Assembly (NCBI GenBank): GCA_007845355.1
Contig: SDRQ01000005.1
Coordinates: 1-50,777, forward strand
Reading direction: 5' to 3'
Source: TM7 phylum sp. oral taxon 352
GTDB taxonomy: Bacteria > Patescibacteriota > Saccharimonadia > Saccharimonadales > Saccharimonadaceae
Length of the DNA stretch: 50,777 bases
The notes under the pieces were generated by a model that did no database searches, was not told the origin of the DNA, and was given only the letters and a program-made list of their open reading frames with translations. The translations under genes were made by a program, and so were the position numbers. Shown piece after piece: positions 40,010 through 47,519 of this stretch. The stretch's first letter is position 1, and each line of letters begins with the position of its first letter.

Positions 40010-41143
40010 TTACCTAATGACATTCGCAATAGCTTCAACTACACCCTCATCAAATGCAGTTGGGACGACTTTATCGACGGTTGGATTTTCGACCAGGTTA
40101 GCTAGTGCTTCAGCAGCCGCTAATTTGTGCTGATCGGTGATTTTCTTAACTCCGTGATCTAATGCGCCGCGGAAAATTCCAGGGAAGGCCAGAGAGTTGT
40201 TGACTTGGTTTGGAAAGTCGCTACGACCTGTACCGATGATTGCGACGCCGGCTTGTTTGGCGACATCTGGCATAATCTCTGGAACAGGATTTGCTAGTGC
40301 AAATACGATTGGATCTTTCGCCATTTTCTTAACTAATTCTGGAGTGAGAAGTCCTGCGCGTGATACGCCGATAAATACGTCTGCGTCGGTGATGGCGTCT
40401 TCAATTGAGCCAGATTGTGATGCGTCGACGTATTCCAATAGCGCGGTTTTCTCAGCGTTCAAATCTGTGCGTGATTTTCCGACAATTCCTCGGCTATCCA
40501 CCGCTACGATGTTTTTTGCTCCGTAAAGATTTAACAATTTGATGATTGCCGTGCCAGCTGCGCCTGCGCCGATGACCACGAATTTGCAATCTGCCAGGCT
40601 TCGTCCTGTCAATTTAGCGGCGTTAATTAAGCCCGCCAACACAACGACAGCCGTGCCGTGTTGGTCGTCGTGGAAGACTGGAATATCTAATTCTGCCTTC
40701 AGTCGCTCTTCAATTTCAAAACATTTTGGTGCGGCAATGTCTTCGAGGTTGATGGCTCCGAAACTTGGCGCAATAGCTTTAATGGTGGCAATGATTTCTT
40801 CTGATTCGTGAACGTCTAACACAATTGGCACGGCGTCGACATCGGCAAAATGCTTAAATAGTAAAGCTTTTCCTTCCATGACTGGCATGGCGGCTTTTGG
40901 TCCCAAATTGCCTAAGCCCAAAATCGCTGAGCCGTCTGAGATTACGGCGACTAGATTGTTTGTCCAAGTGTACTTTGGTAAATCGGCTGGATTTTCGGCA
41001 ATTGCCTGGCTGACTGCGCCGACGCCAGGGCTGTAATAAGCGCTAAGTTTGTCGCGATTAAGCTCCTCTTTATCTCTGAGGCTAGTCGTAATTTTACCTT
41101 TGTATTTTTCGTGTAGTTCGAGTGCTAATTTATTGTAATCCAT
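40010..41143 (-). CDS. Malic enzyme, short NAD(P)-dependent form
   Basis: 377 aa from ATG 41141-41143 (TATAAT ends 6 bases before). It oxidatively decarboxylates malate to pyruvate. Visible are LSAYYSPGVGAVSQAI, SDGSAILGLGNLGPKAAMPVMEGKALLFKHFADVDAVPI, FGAINLEDIAAPKCFEIE, FHDDQHGTAVVVLAGL and the nucleotide-binding VVIGAGAAGTAIIKLL, then FALANPVPEIMP. The C-terminal phosphotransacetylase domain of MaeB is absent. It stands alone and ends 2 bases from the preceding convergent gene. Confidence 0.95.
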   Translation of the reverse strand: MDYNKLALELHEKYKGKITTSLRDKEELNRDKLSAYYSPGVGAVSQAIAENPADLPKYTWTNNLVAVISDGSAILGLGNLGPKAAMPVMEGKALLFKHFADVDAVPIVLDVHESEEIIATIKAIAPSFGAINLEDIAAPKCFEIEERLKAELDIPVFHDDQHGTAVVVLAGLINAAKLTGRSLADCKFVVIGAGAAGTAIIKLLNLYGAKNIVAVDSRGIVGKSRTDLNAEKTALLEYVDASQSGSIEDAITDADVFIGVSRAGLLTPELVKKMAKDPIVFALANPVPEIMPDVAKQAGVAIIGTGRSDFPNQVNNSLAFPGIFRGALDHGVKKITDQHKLAAAEALANLVENPTVDKVVPTAFDEGVVEAIANVIR

Positions 41144-41149
41144 AACTAT

Positions 41150-41155
41150 ATTATA
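41150..41155 (-). promoter_or_regulatory. -10 box of malic enzyme, leaderless
   Basis: TATAAT on the minus strand, 6 bases before the ATG at 41143. Confidence 0.7.
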
Positions 41156-41204
41156 CTCCAATTTTATTTAATTGATATTTCTTCAGATTTGTGTTATTAT
41201 CTTA

Positions 41205-41307
41205 TGTAATTGTACGAGAGTTAAATATTCGAGTCTTGTTTGATGTGGAGCTGCAGAGGTACAACTGCGTGGCCAGTCGGAGCGAGTTCGGAAGATAGGA
41301 AAAAATT
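41205..41307 (+). promoter_or_regulatory. Leader region of rplS
   Basis: About 100 bases ahead of L19 with local pairing (GCAG with CTGC near 41253-41268) and a Shine-Dalgarno-like AGGA before the ATG. Ribosomal protein leaders often bind the protein for feedback, but no known L19 leader structure was matched. Confidence 0.3.
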
Positions 41308-41829
41308 ATGAGTTTTGAGTTAATCAACAAAATCAACCAAGCACAAAAAAAGCAAGCAGTTGTCGATGCTCGCAGTGGTGACACAGTTCGCGTTTACCAG
41401 AAAATTAAGGAAGGCAACAAAGAGCGTATTCAGATGTTCGAGGGTGTTGTTATTCGTACCGACAATAAAAAATCACACACATCACGAATTACGGTTCGAA
41501 AAATCGCTTCAGGCGTTGGTGTTGAAAAGTCATTTTTGATGCACAGTCCACTGATTGAGAAGATTGAGATTGTTCGTCGTGCTAAGGTTCGCCGCAAGTT
41601 CTTAAGCTTCCTTCGCCAGCGCAGCGGTAAGTCGGCTCGCTTGACGGCTAAGAATTTCGATCGCGCTGCTGTTAATGATATTCATGACGCTAAGGCAGAA
41701 GCGGAAGCTGAACGCTTGAAGGAAGAAGCTGCTCAGGCTGCTGCTGCAAAACAAGCTGAAAAAGATGCCGCTCAGGCTGAACTTGACGCTAAGGCTGCTG
41801 AAGTTGCAGCTCGCCACAAAGACGCGTAA
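41308..41829 (+). CDS. rplS: Ribosomal protein L19 with C-terminal extension
   Basis: 173 aa. The first 115 or so residues are ordinary L19 (GDTVRVYQKIKEGNKERIQMFEGVVI, RITVRKIASGVGVEKSFLMHSPLIEKIEIVRRAKVRRKFL, LRQRSGKSARL). The remaining roughly 55 residues are an Ala/Glu/Lys-rich helical tail (EAERLKEEAAQAAAAKQ and similar), absent from the typical 115-aa protein. A strong terminator follows. Confidence 0.96.
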   Translation: MSFELINKINQAQKKQAVVDARSGDTVRVYQKIKEGNKERIQMFEGVVIRTDNKKSHTSRITVRKIASGVGVEKSFLMHSPLIEKIEIVRRAKVRRKFLSFLRQRSGKSARLTAKNFDRAAVNDIHDAKAEAEAERLKEEAAQAAAAKQAEKDAAQAELDAKAAEVAARHKDA

Positions 41830-41849
41830 TTGTCAATCGGTTAATCATT

Positions 41850-41880
41850 AAAAACCGTCTCTTAATCTGAGGCGGTTTTC
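41850..41880 (+). terminator. Intrinsic terminator of rplS
   Basis: AAAACCGTCTC pairs with GAGGCGGTTTT around TTAATCT, one G-U pair, ending in a T-run. Confidence 0.85.
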
Positions 41881-41886
41881 TCATGT

Positions 41887-41892
41887 TATAAT
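41887..41892 (+). promoter_or_regulatory. -10 box of the 165-aa membrane protein, leaderless
   Basis: TATAAT with exactly 6 bases to ATG 41899. Confidence 0.7.
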
Positions 41893-41898
41893 CTCAAT

Positions 41899-42396
41899 AT
41901 GGCAATATTTCATTATATATCCGTCCTTGTTCCGACGACTTTGGCTGTGGCGGCTCCTTATGCTTTGAAGAAAAACGGCTTTGATAGTGAGAAAAAATAT
42001 CGCTGGCTACTTTACGTAGCGTGTTTGTTATTTTTCATATCTTGGTATTTGCCATCGCCGTTAATTGACGGACAGGATACTAGTTTTACGACGCACTTTG
42101 TGGGCGGTGGGCTATTTGCGGGGCTATTCTGGGTGTATTTGGTTTCGTCGATGAAATGGCGGGCGCATTGGCTGGTGACGGCGTTTTCAGTATTTGCTTT
42201 AGTTTCGGCGCTGGGCTGCATTAACGAACTGGCGGAATTATTTATGGTCAAGGTGGGCTTGGCGAGCATAAAATTGGACGACACGAATTGGGATATTTTG
42301 ACGAATACATTAGGCGCGGCAACAGTTTGGATTGGCTGGATTATTGCTGATTTTATGACGAAAAAGGGAAGACTGTCGGGTGATTCTGGGAATTGA
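41899..42396 (+). CDS. Membrane protein, 165 aa
   Basis: Four or five membrane helices (residues about 4-22, 33-50, 65-85, 92-110 and 137-155). Conserved-looking polar features include THFVGGGLFAGLFW and CINELAELFMVKVG with LDDTNWDILTNTLGAATVWIG, reminiscent of the Glu and Asp positions in VanZ/DUF2238-type membrane proteins; this link is tentative. It overlaps the RNase HII gene by 17 bases. Confidence 0.65.
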   Translation: MAIFHYISVLVPTTLAVAAPYALKKNGFDSEKKYRWLLYVACLLFFISWYLPSPLIDGQDTSFTTHFVGGGLFAGLFWVYLVSSMKWRAHWLVTAFSVFALVSALGCINELAELFMVKVGLASIKLDDTNWDILTNTLGAATVWIGWIIADFMTKKGRLSGDSGN

Positions 42397-43369
42397 TGAA
42401 GTCGGGCGCGGCGCGTGGGCTGGACCGTTGGTGATTGGCGCGGTGGTTTTGGGTGGCGCTGAAATTGAAGGGCTTGATGATAGTAAAAAATTAACCAAAA
42501 AACGACGTGAATTGCTTGATGAGGAAATTCGCGAGCAAGCGTCGGCTTGGGCATTGGGCTGGGTTTCTGCTGAGGAGCTGGATGAAATAGGGATGAGCGA
42601 GGCGCTTAAGCTGGCAACGCGGCGCGCAGTCAAAGAAATCCAAGCGAAATGCCAGAAAAATGGCTCGAAGTTTGATGAGATTATTATCGATGGGACGGTC
42701 AATTTTTTGGCGGGTACACCGCTAGAAAAGTATGTAACAATTATAGCGAAAGCCGACGGTCTGATTCCGAGCGTTTCGGCGGCGTCGATTATTGCTAAGG
42801 TGGCTCGCGATAAATTTATGGCAGAGCAGGATGATGTTTATCCGGGATACGATTTTTCTTCGCACGTTGGTTATGGTGTAGCGAAGCACCGAGCGGCTAT
42901 TGATAATCTGGGCGTAACTCCGCTACATCGGCTAAGTTTTGCACCGTTGGCTAAATATGCTAATGTTGAGGCGAATTCGCAAAATGCGTCTGACGATAGA
43001 AAATCTAAAAACCAGCAAAAAGACACGACGCGTCAAATTGGCGATAAAGGTGAGCAAGCGGCGGCGGATTGGTTGGTGGCTGATGGTCATGAGATTATAG
43101 AACGGAATTGGCGAACGCGATATTGCGAAATTGATATTGTTAGTAAAAAAGACAATATTTTATATTTTACAGAGGTCAAATATCGTAAAAATGACAATTT
43201 CGGCGATGGCTTGGCGGCAATTACAAATAAAAAACAGCAACAAATGCGTTTTGCTGCTGAAATGTTCATTGCCAAAAATGCGCAATATGAAAGCTGTGAT
43301 ATGCAAATGATGGCAATTTCTGTTGATGGAAATCCGCCCGTAGTTGAAGAGTGTGTGGTGTTGGAATAA
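42380..43369 (+). CDS. rnhB: RNase HII fused to a YraN-type (UPF0102) nuclease-like domain
   Basis: 329 aa from GTG 42380. Residues 1-190 are RNase HII, which removes ribonucleotides from DNA: ILGIDEVGRGAWAGPLV has the Asp-Glu pair, DDSKKLTKKRR the usual signature, IIIDGTVNFLAG another metal Asp, and KADGLIPSVSAASIIAKVARDKFM follows. A charged linker (about 198-218, rich in Asn, Lys and Gln) leads to a YraN domain: IGDKGEQAAADWLVADGHEIIERNWR, EIDIVSKKDNILYFTEVKYRKN, which has the E-x-D-I and E-V-K motif of restriction-like folds. The two are neighbouring separate genes in many bacteria; here they are one frame. Confidence 0.92.
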   Translation: MILGIDEVGRGAWAGPLVIGAVVLGGAEIEGLDDSKKLTKKRRELLDEEIREQASAWALGWVSAEELDEIGMSEALKLATRRAVKEIQAKCQKNGSKFDEIIIDGTVNFLAGTPLEKYVTIIAKADGLIPSVSAASIIAKVARDKFMAEQDDVYPGYDFSSHVGYGVAKHRAAIDNLGVTPLHRLSFAPLAKYANVEANSQNASDDRKSKNQQKDTTRQIGDKGEQAAADWLVADGHEIIERNWRTRYCEIDIVSKKDNILYFTEVKYRKNDNFGDGLAAITNKKQQQMRFAAEMFIAKNAQYESCDMQMMAISVDGNPPVVEECVVLE

Positions 43370-43405
43370 AAAAACAGCCCCAGTTGGGACTTAATAACTT
43401 CAAGG

Positions 43406-43457
43406 AAAAGTGACAAACAGCTACTAAAACACTGCTAAAGTGCAGCTTGTCACTTTT
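43406..43457 (-). terminator. Large hairpin ending cassette 4
   Basis: Perfect 11-bp stem AAAAGTGACAA (43406-43416) with TTGTCACTTTT (43447-43457); the minus-strand exit reads CACTTTTCC. It lies between the RNase HII-YraN stop and the cassette stop, so it may serve both directions. Confidence 0.75.
43411..43424. repeat. 14-bp inverted repeat, tail copy
   Basis: TGACAAACAGCTAC on the plus strand. The same 14-mer occurs on the minus strand at 44133-44146 in the leader of cassette 4, so the two copies enclose the gene in inverted orientation. Confidence 0.8.
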
Positions 43458-43465
43458 TCTGAAGA

Positions 43466-44020
43466 TTACTCTTCGTTTTCAACCTCCAGGTTGAAGCAGG
43501 CATTCTTGAGATCTTCAAGCTTATTTCTCAGAGGGAGAGGAATAAGATGCTTCACACGCATGAGGCTGCCGACGTCTCCGACCAGGAAGATATAGTCTAT
43601 CGTACCAGCCTCATCATCTTGGATGTCCTTGAGCACAGTGCTCATGGAGTCCAGGATGAATCGGAGTGCATACTCAGAGATTTTCGAGAACACTTCTCTG
43701 AGCTGTGACTCATTCGCGAAGTCGGGAATAGCCCAGTCGACGAACTTCATGGCCTCCGAAACACATTGGGCTCCGGGGGTGTAGTCTGCTTGTAGCATAT
43801 TTGCTGCAGACAAAATTGTGAAGAGCGAACCTTGAATATCGTATAAGATATTGTTGGTCTCGTTCCCGGTATAAAGTTCGCCAATGATCTGCGCCATCTC
43901 GACGGCAAGAGCAAAGCCCTCGTCGTCGAGCTTGACATCAAAAATTCCTCGATGACCGCGGGATGGAGTGTAAAACATCCCCTGTACGTAATTACCTCCG
44001 AAAACCAGTGCGTCCTGCAT
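43466..44020 (-). CDS. Cassette 4: soluble protein of unknown family, 184 aa
   Basis: ATG 44018-44020 was chosen because GATAGGAAAG precedes it; a longer frame to 44065 falls in the leader. The protein begins MQDALVFGGNYVQGMFYTP and has no membrane helix. It is mixed and acidic, with DDEGFALAVEMAQIIGELY, SLFTILSAANMLQ, EVFSKISEYALRFILDSMSTVLKDIQDDEAG and IDYIFLVGDVGSLMRVKHLIPLP. No family recognised. C-ending codons (CTC, GTC, ATC, GAC) dominate, unlike the adjacent genes. It has its own promoter, a roughly 170-base leader and a hairpin end, tail-to-tail with the RNase HII-YraN gene. Confidence 0.7.
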   Translation of the reverse strand: MQDALVFGGNYVQGMFYTPSRGHRGIFDVKLDDEGFALAVEMAQIIGELYTGNETNNILYDIQGSLFTILSAANMLQADYTPGAQCVSEAMKFVDWAIPDFANESQLREVFSKISEYALRFILDSMSTVLKDIQDDEAGTIDYIFLVGDVGSLMRVKHLIPLPLRNKLEDLKNACFNLEVENEE

Positions 44021-44194
44021 GATTTCTTTCCTATCTTCTCGCCCCCATGGAGGGCTAAGTGGCAATTTGCCACAAGACGAGATTCCGTCCCTCTTTGAAA
44101 TCCTACAAAAGGAATAAAAACTCGCCTTGTGTGTAGCTGTTTGTCAAAGTGCGCTTTCGGACAAGGAATAAATCTCAACTTGTCAACAAAAGCT
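44021..44194 (-). promoter_or_regulatory. Structured leader of cassette 4
   Basis: About 170 bases. Near the 5' end GCTTT and GACAAG can pair with CTTGTC and AAAGC further on (about 44193-44153). A perfect GTGGCAA/TTGCCAC stem and GCCC/GGGC lie closer to the ATG. No known riboswitch was recognised. Confidence 0.5.
44133..44146. repeat. 14-bp inverted repeat, leader copy
   Basis: Reverse complement of 43411-43424 on the plus strand. Confidence 0.8.
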
Positions 44195-44200
44195 AATATA

Positions 44201-44229
44201 TTTATATCACTAATAGAATAAAATGTCAA
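44201..44229 (-). promoter_or_regulatory. Promoter of cassette 4
   Basis: TTGACA (44229-44224), 17-base spacer, TATAAA (44206-44201). It is alignable base for base with the cassette 1 promoter region. Confidence 0.8.
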
Positions 44230-44259
44230 TAGATTTTGTCAAAAATGTGGCATAATATA

Positions 44260-46773
44260 TCACAGTGTTGTTTGCAAAGCAGAGAGCACGTCCGCCTTAT
44301 CTCGCTCAATCAACTCGACGCGCGCGGATATTTCGGTAATTCCCAACTTAATCGTTCTGGCTAGGGCTGGAATATCCATCATCGATTCAAAGAATTGTCG
44401 GAAATCGTCAAGTTCATTAGGTGTTAGTAACGCCGTAGCTGCATAGCGAATGAAATCGTCGTAACTTTTATCTTCGCCAAACGTATCTTCGACCCACGCC
44501 CAGTTTTCTTTCAGCCAATTCCACGCAATCTGGCGATTTTCTCGCGTCCGAATCAAATACACAAACCAACGACTGGCGTCTTGCGGGCGGATAATATTGG
44601 AATCTTTAATGTTGGCAAGAATTTTTTCTGCCGTTTTGGGGTTTTTAGTGGAAGTTAGTCCAATTGCAATATCATTCTGCAGGTCATTTGACGGCGTGTT
44701 TTTATATGCGGCAAAGAGATTTTCAATCATCTCTGGCGTCTCGAAATGTCTTACGTTTGCGCTGATAATTAAAGCTCGAATTTCCGTCGGTAAGTCTTCC
44801 AGCTTATTGCTGTCAAAACGCGTTTTTGCCTCGTCCAAAACTTCTTTATCTTCGCTATACATCATCAAACTCAAAACTGTGGTGCGTCGTTCGCGGTCGT
44901 CGTCTGATTCTCCGTCTTTTTCATCCCAGCCAAGCTCTTCGAATGTGGCGCGCGCAAATTCTCCAGAAATTCGCTTTAATGAATCTCTGGCGGCGTCATT
45001 ATCATCGACGAATTTTCGCAGTTCCGTCAAGGCACCAGCCGCCATACCGAATACTTTTTCGTTGGTTTCGGTTTTTAAGGATAACGCTAATGGAAGTAGT
45101 GATGCCGAATTTTCAAATCCAGCGCGGGCGAGTATTGTCGCGTCCTGTAAGATACAAATCTTATCCAAAGTTGGCAACTCTGTAATGTTCTTCAATAAAT
45201 ATTCGCGAGTGGATTCGTCATATTTGGTGACGAAGTGGGCGCTTAAGCCGCAGTTTAATTGCAATGGCTTTTCAATAGAAACGGTGGTTTCTTTTTGATT
45301 CAAGATTTTTACGTCAAGTGGTTGGTTTGCGAATAATGGAATTGGCCATAACGCGTCGGACGGTTGATGCTCGCCGACGAAGAATCGTTCCTGACTTAGA
45401 ATTGCCGTGTTGTGACTGCTTGAAACTGATACGACAGGAAGGCCAGGTTGGGAAATCCAAGCGTTCATTAGATTGACAATTGGCTGACCGCTCGCTAATT
45501 CCAATTCTTGCCATAAGTCATTTCCGACGGTATTTTTATACGCGAATTTTTCAAAATATGATTTAAGTCCAGTGCGAAATGTCTCTTCGCCGATAAGTTT
45601 TCTAACCATAACGAGCAGTCGTCCGCCCTTAGCATAAACAATTGCTGGGTCGAACAAAGTGCTGATTTCGTCTGGATGATTGACGTCGGCTTGAACCGAT
45701 TGAACGCCGTCCAAGCTATCTCTTCTAAGTGCGGCCGTTACTTCATTCGTGGCAAAATCTTCCCACATGCGCCATTCGGGGTGTAATGCATCAATCGCCA
45801 CGTATTCCATCATATTGGCAAAGCTTTCATTGAGCCATAAATCATTCCACCAGTTCATGGTAACGAGATTGCCGAACCATTGATGGCTAAGTTCGTGCGC
45901 GATAACCGTGGCAATGAAGCGCCTGGATGATTCTGGGGTCAATTCTGGGTCCGCAAGCAAACAACTTTCGCGGTAAGTGATTAAACCCCAATTTTCCATT
46001 GCGCCAGACGAAAAGTCAGGAAGGGCGACGTGATCGGATTTTGGCAATGGATATTTGACGCCGAAATATTCATCATAAAAATCAATTGAACGAGTGGCTA
46101 TATCTAACGCAAAATCTAATGTATTTTCATTCTGAGCTGGCGTTGCCCAGACGTTGACTTCAACGCCAGATTTGGTGCGGGCAGTTTTTTTGTGCAATTC
46201 ACCGATTACGAAAGCCAGAAGATAACTGCTCATTCGCGGTGTTTTCTCAAATGTCGTCGTGAGAGAATCGCCGTTTTCTTTCTGGAATTTTACGGGCATA
46301 TTTCCCAAAACCGTTATTCCTGTTTGGGTGACCAGTGCCAAATCGTATTCGGCTTTGGCGGCTGGTTCGTCAACGCAAGGGAAAACTTCGCGGGCGTGAT
46401 GTGATTCAAATTGAGTGGCGAAAAGCTGTTTTTTAACGCCGTCGTGAGTGAAGTAGCAAGGATACAAGCCGTGCATTGCGTCGGTAATATTTCCGGAAAA
46501 AATGATGTGAATTGTGTGATTTCCGTTTTTAAGGTTCGGCTGAGATAATCTCAATTCGTCAAATTCGTCGAATGAAATGTTGGCGGGCTGATCGTCGATT
46601 GTGACTGATTGAATTGTTAAACCCTTGGAATGTAGCGAAATTGATTCGCTGGTGGACTCGCCAGAAATGATAACTGTGCCAGAAAATTCTTTTTCCTCGG
46701 CGCGTGTTAAATCGAGAGTTAGGTTGTAATGATTTGGTGTGAATGTGTCAAGTAAGCGTGGAACTTTAGTCAT
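44260..46773 (-). CDS. M1 family aminopeptidase
   Basis: 837 aa zinc metallopeptidase that trims N-terminal residues from peptides. The GAMEN motif is present (SSGAMENWGLITYRE), followed by the HELSHQWFGN zinc motif and the second Glu in LNESFANMMEYVAIDALHPEW; a Tyr for catalysis lies in VYAKGGRLLVMVRKLIGE. The N-terminal beta domain (about 1-200) and the C-terminal ERAP1-like helical domain (from about 500) are complete. No signal peptide, so it acts on imported or internal peptides. Leaderless; its -10 overlaps that of the divergent nuclease gene. Confidence 0.95.
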   Translation of the reverse strand: MTKVPRLLDTFTPNHYNLTLDLTRAEEKEFSGTVIISGESTSESISLHSKGLTIQSVTIDDQPANISFDEFDELRLSQPNLKNGNHTIHIIFSGNITDAMHGLYPCYFTHDGVKKQLFATQFESHHAREVFPCVDEPAAKAEYDLALVTQTGITVLGNMPVKFQKENGDSLTTTFEKTPRMSSYLLAFVIGELHKKTARTKSGVEVNVWATPAQNENTLDFALDIATRSIDFYDEYFGVKYPLPKSDHVALPDFSSGAMENWGLITYRESCLLADPELTPESSRRFIATVIAHELSHQWFGNLVTMNWWNDLWLNESFANMMEYVAIDALHPEWRMWEDFATNEVTAALRRDSLDGVQSVQADVNHPDEISTLFDPAIVYAKGGRLLVMVRKLIGEETFRTGLKSYFEKFAYKNTVGNDLWQELELASGQPIVNLMNAWISQPGLPVVSVSSSHNTAILSQERFFVGEHQPSDALWPIPLFANQPLDVKILNQKETTVSIEKPLQLNCGLSAHFVTKYDESTREYLLKNITELPTLDKICILQDATILARAGFENSASLLPLALSLKTETNEKVFGMAAGALTELRKFVDDNDAARDSLKRISGEFARATFEELGWDEKDGESDDDRERRTTVLSLMMYSEDKEVLDEAKTRFDSNKLEDLPTEIRALIISANVRHFETPEMIENLFAAYKNTPSNDLQNDIAIGLTSTKNPKTAEKILANIKDSNIIRPQDASRWFVYLIRTRENRQIAWNWLKENWAWVEDTFGEDKSYDDFIRYAATALLTPNELDDFRQFFESMMDIPALARTIKLGITEISARVELIERDKADVLSALQTTL

Positions 46774-46779
46774 AGTTTA

Positions 46780-46787
46780 ATTATAAT
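46780..46787. promoter_or_regulatory. Overlapping bidirectional -10 boxes
   Basis: The palindrome ATTATAAT supplies TATAAT in both directions. Minus is 46785-46780, 6 bases from ATG 46773; plus is 46782-46787, 6 bases from ATG 46794. The two start codons are only 20 bases apart. Confidence 0.7.
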
Positions 46788-46793
46788 ACAGTC

Positions 46794-47483
46794 ATGAGGG
46801 TGAATAAAATACGACGTCGACAAGTGGTGATTGCGCTGGTGATTTTGATTGTCGGCGTGGCGATTTGGTCTTCACAAATTTCACAACCCGAACCTCAGAC
46901 AATTCAAACTTCAACGCAACGAGAATTATTTGGTAATTCGAACGCCAGAGCGGAATTGGAAAAAATAGAAGTTAAAGGACGCGCGCCAAAGACTGGCTAT
47001 TCCAGAAAGCAATTCGGCAATGGCTGGGGCAAAATTAACGGCTGCTCTGTGCGGGAAGTGATTCTGGCGCGAGATTTGACGGATGAGAAAATTGATGAAA
47101 AATGTCGAGTTTTGTCGGGTGTGCTGAATGATCCATACACTGGTCAAACAATTCAATTTCAGCGTGGTGAAAAAACCAGTTCTAAGGTTCAGATTGATCA
47201 CGTCGTGGCTTTGAGCGATGCTTGGCAAAAGGGTGCGCAGCAAATTTCCCCAGAAGAACGAGAGAAATTAGCGAATGATCCGTTAAATTTATTAGCGGTT
47301 GACGGTCCAGCGAATCAAGCCAAAGGTGACGGCGACGCGGCGACTTGGCTGCCGAGTAATAAATCTTTTAGGTGCCAATATATTGCGCGACAAGTGGCCG
47401 TGAAGCGAAAATATCGCTTGTGGGTAACGGAAGCTGAAAAAAGCGCGATGTCGGGAATCCTGGAAAAGTGCGTGGAAGTATGA
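46794..47483 (+). CDS. Secreted or membrane-anchored HNH nuclease
   Basis: 229 aa. An uncleaved or cleavable N-terminal signal (basic MRVNKIRRRQ then a hydrophobic helix at about 11-27) is followed by a catalytic domain like the DUF1524/GmrSD C-terminal HNH nucleases. YSRKQFGNGW, the Cys pair NGCSVRE and DEKCRVLSG, VQIDHVVALSDAWQKGAQ (the D-H core), NDPLNLLAVDGPANQAKGD and ATWLPSNKSFRCQYIARQVAVK follow in order. It would degrade DNA outside the cell. Four Cys suggest disulfides. Confidence 0.9.
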   Translation: MRVNKIRRRQVVIALVILIVGVAIWSSQISQPEPQTIQTSTQRELFGNSNARAELEKIEVKGRAPKTGYSRKQFGNGWGKINGCSVREVILARDLTDEKIDEKCRVLSGVLNDPYTGQTIQFQRGEKTSSKVQIDHVVALSDAWQKGAQQISPEEREKLANDPLNLLAVDGPANQAKGDGDAATWLPSNKSFRCQYIARQVAVKRKYRLWVTEAEKSAMSGILEKCVEV

Positions 47484-47485
47484 TA

Positions 47486-47513
47486 TTGACAAAATGTATT
47501 TTTATGATAAAAT
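47486..47513 (+). promoter_or_regulatory. Promoter of the GNAT gene, leaderless
   Basis: TTGACA (47486-47491), 16-base spacer, TAAAAT (47508-47513), then 6 bases to ATG 47520. Confidence 0.75.
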
Positions 47514-47519
47514 GATAGA

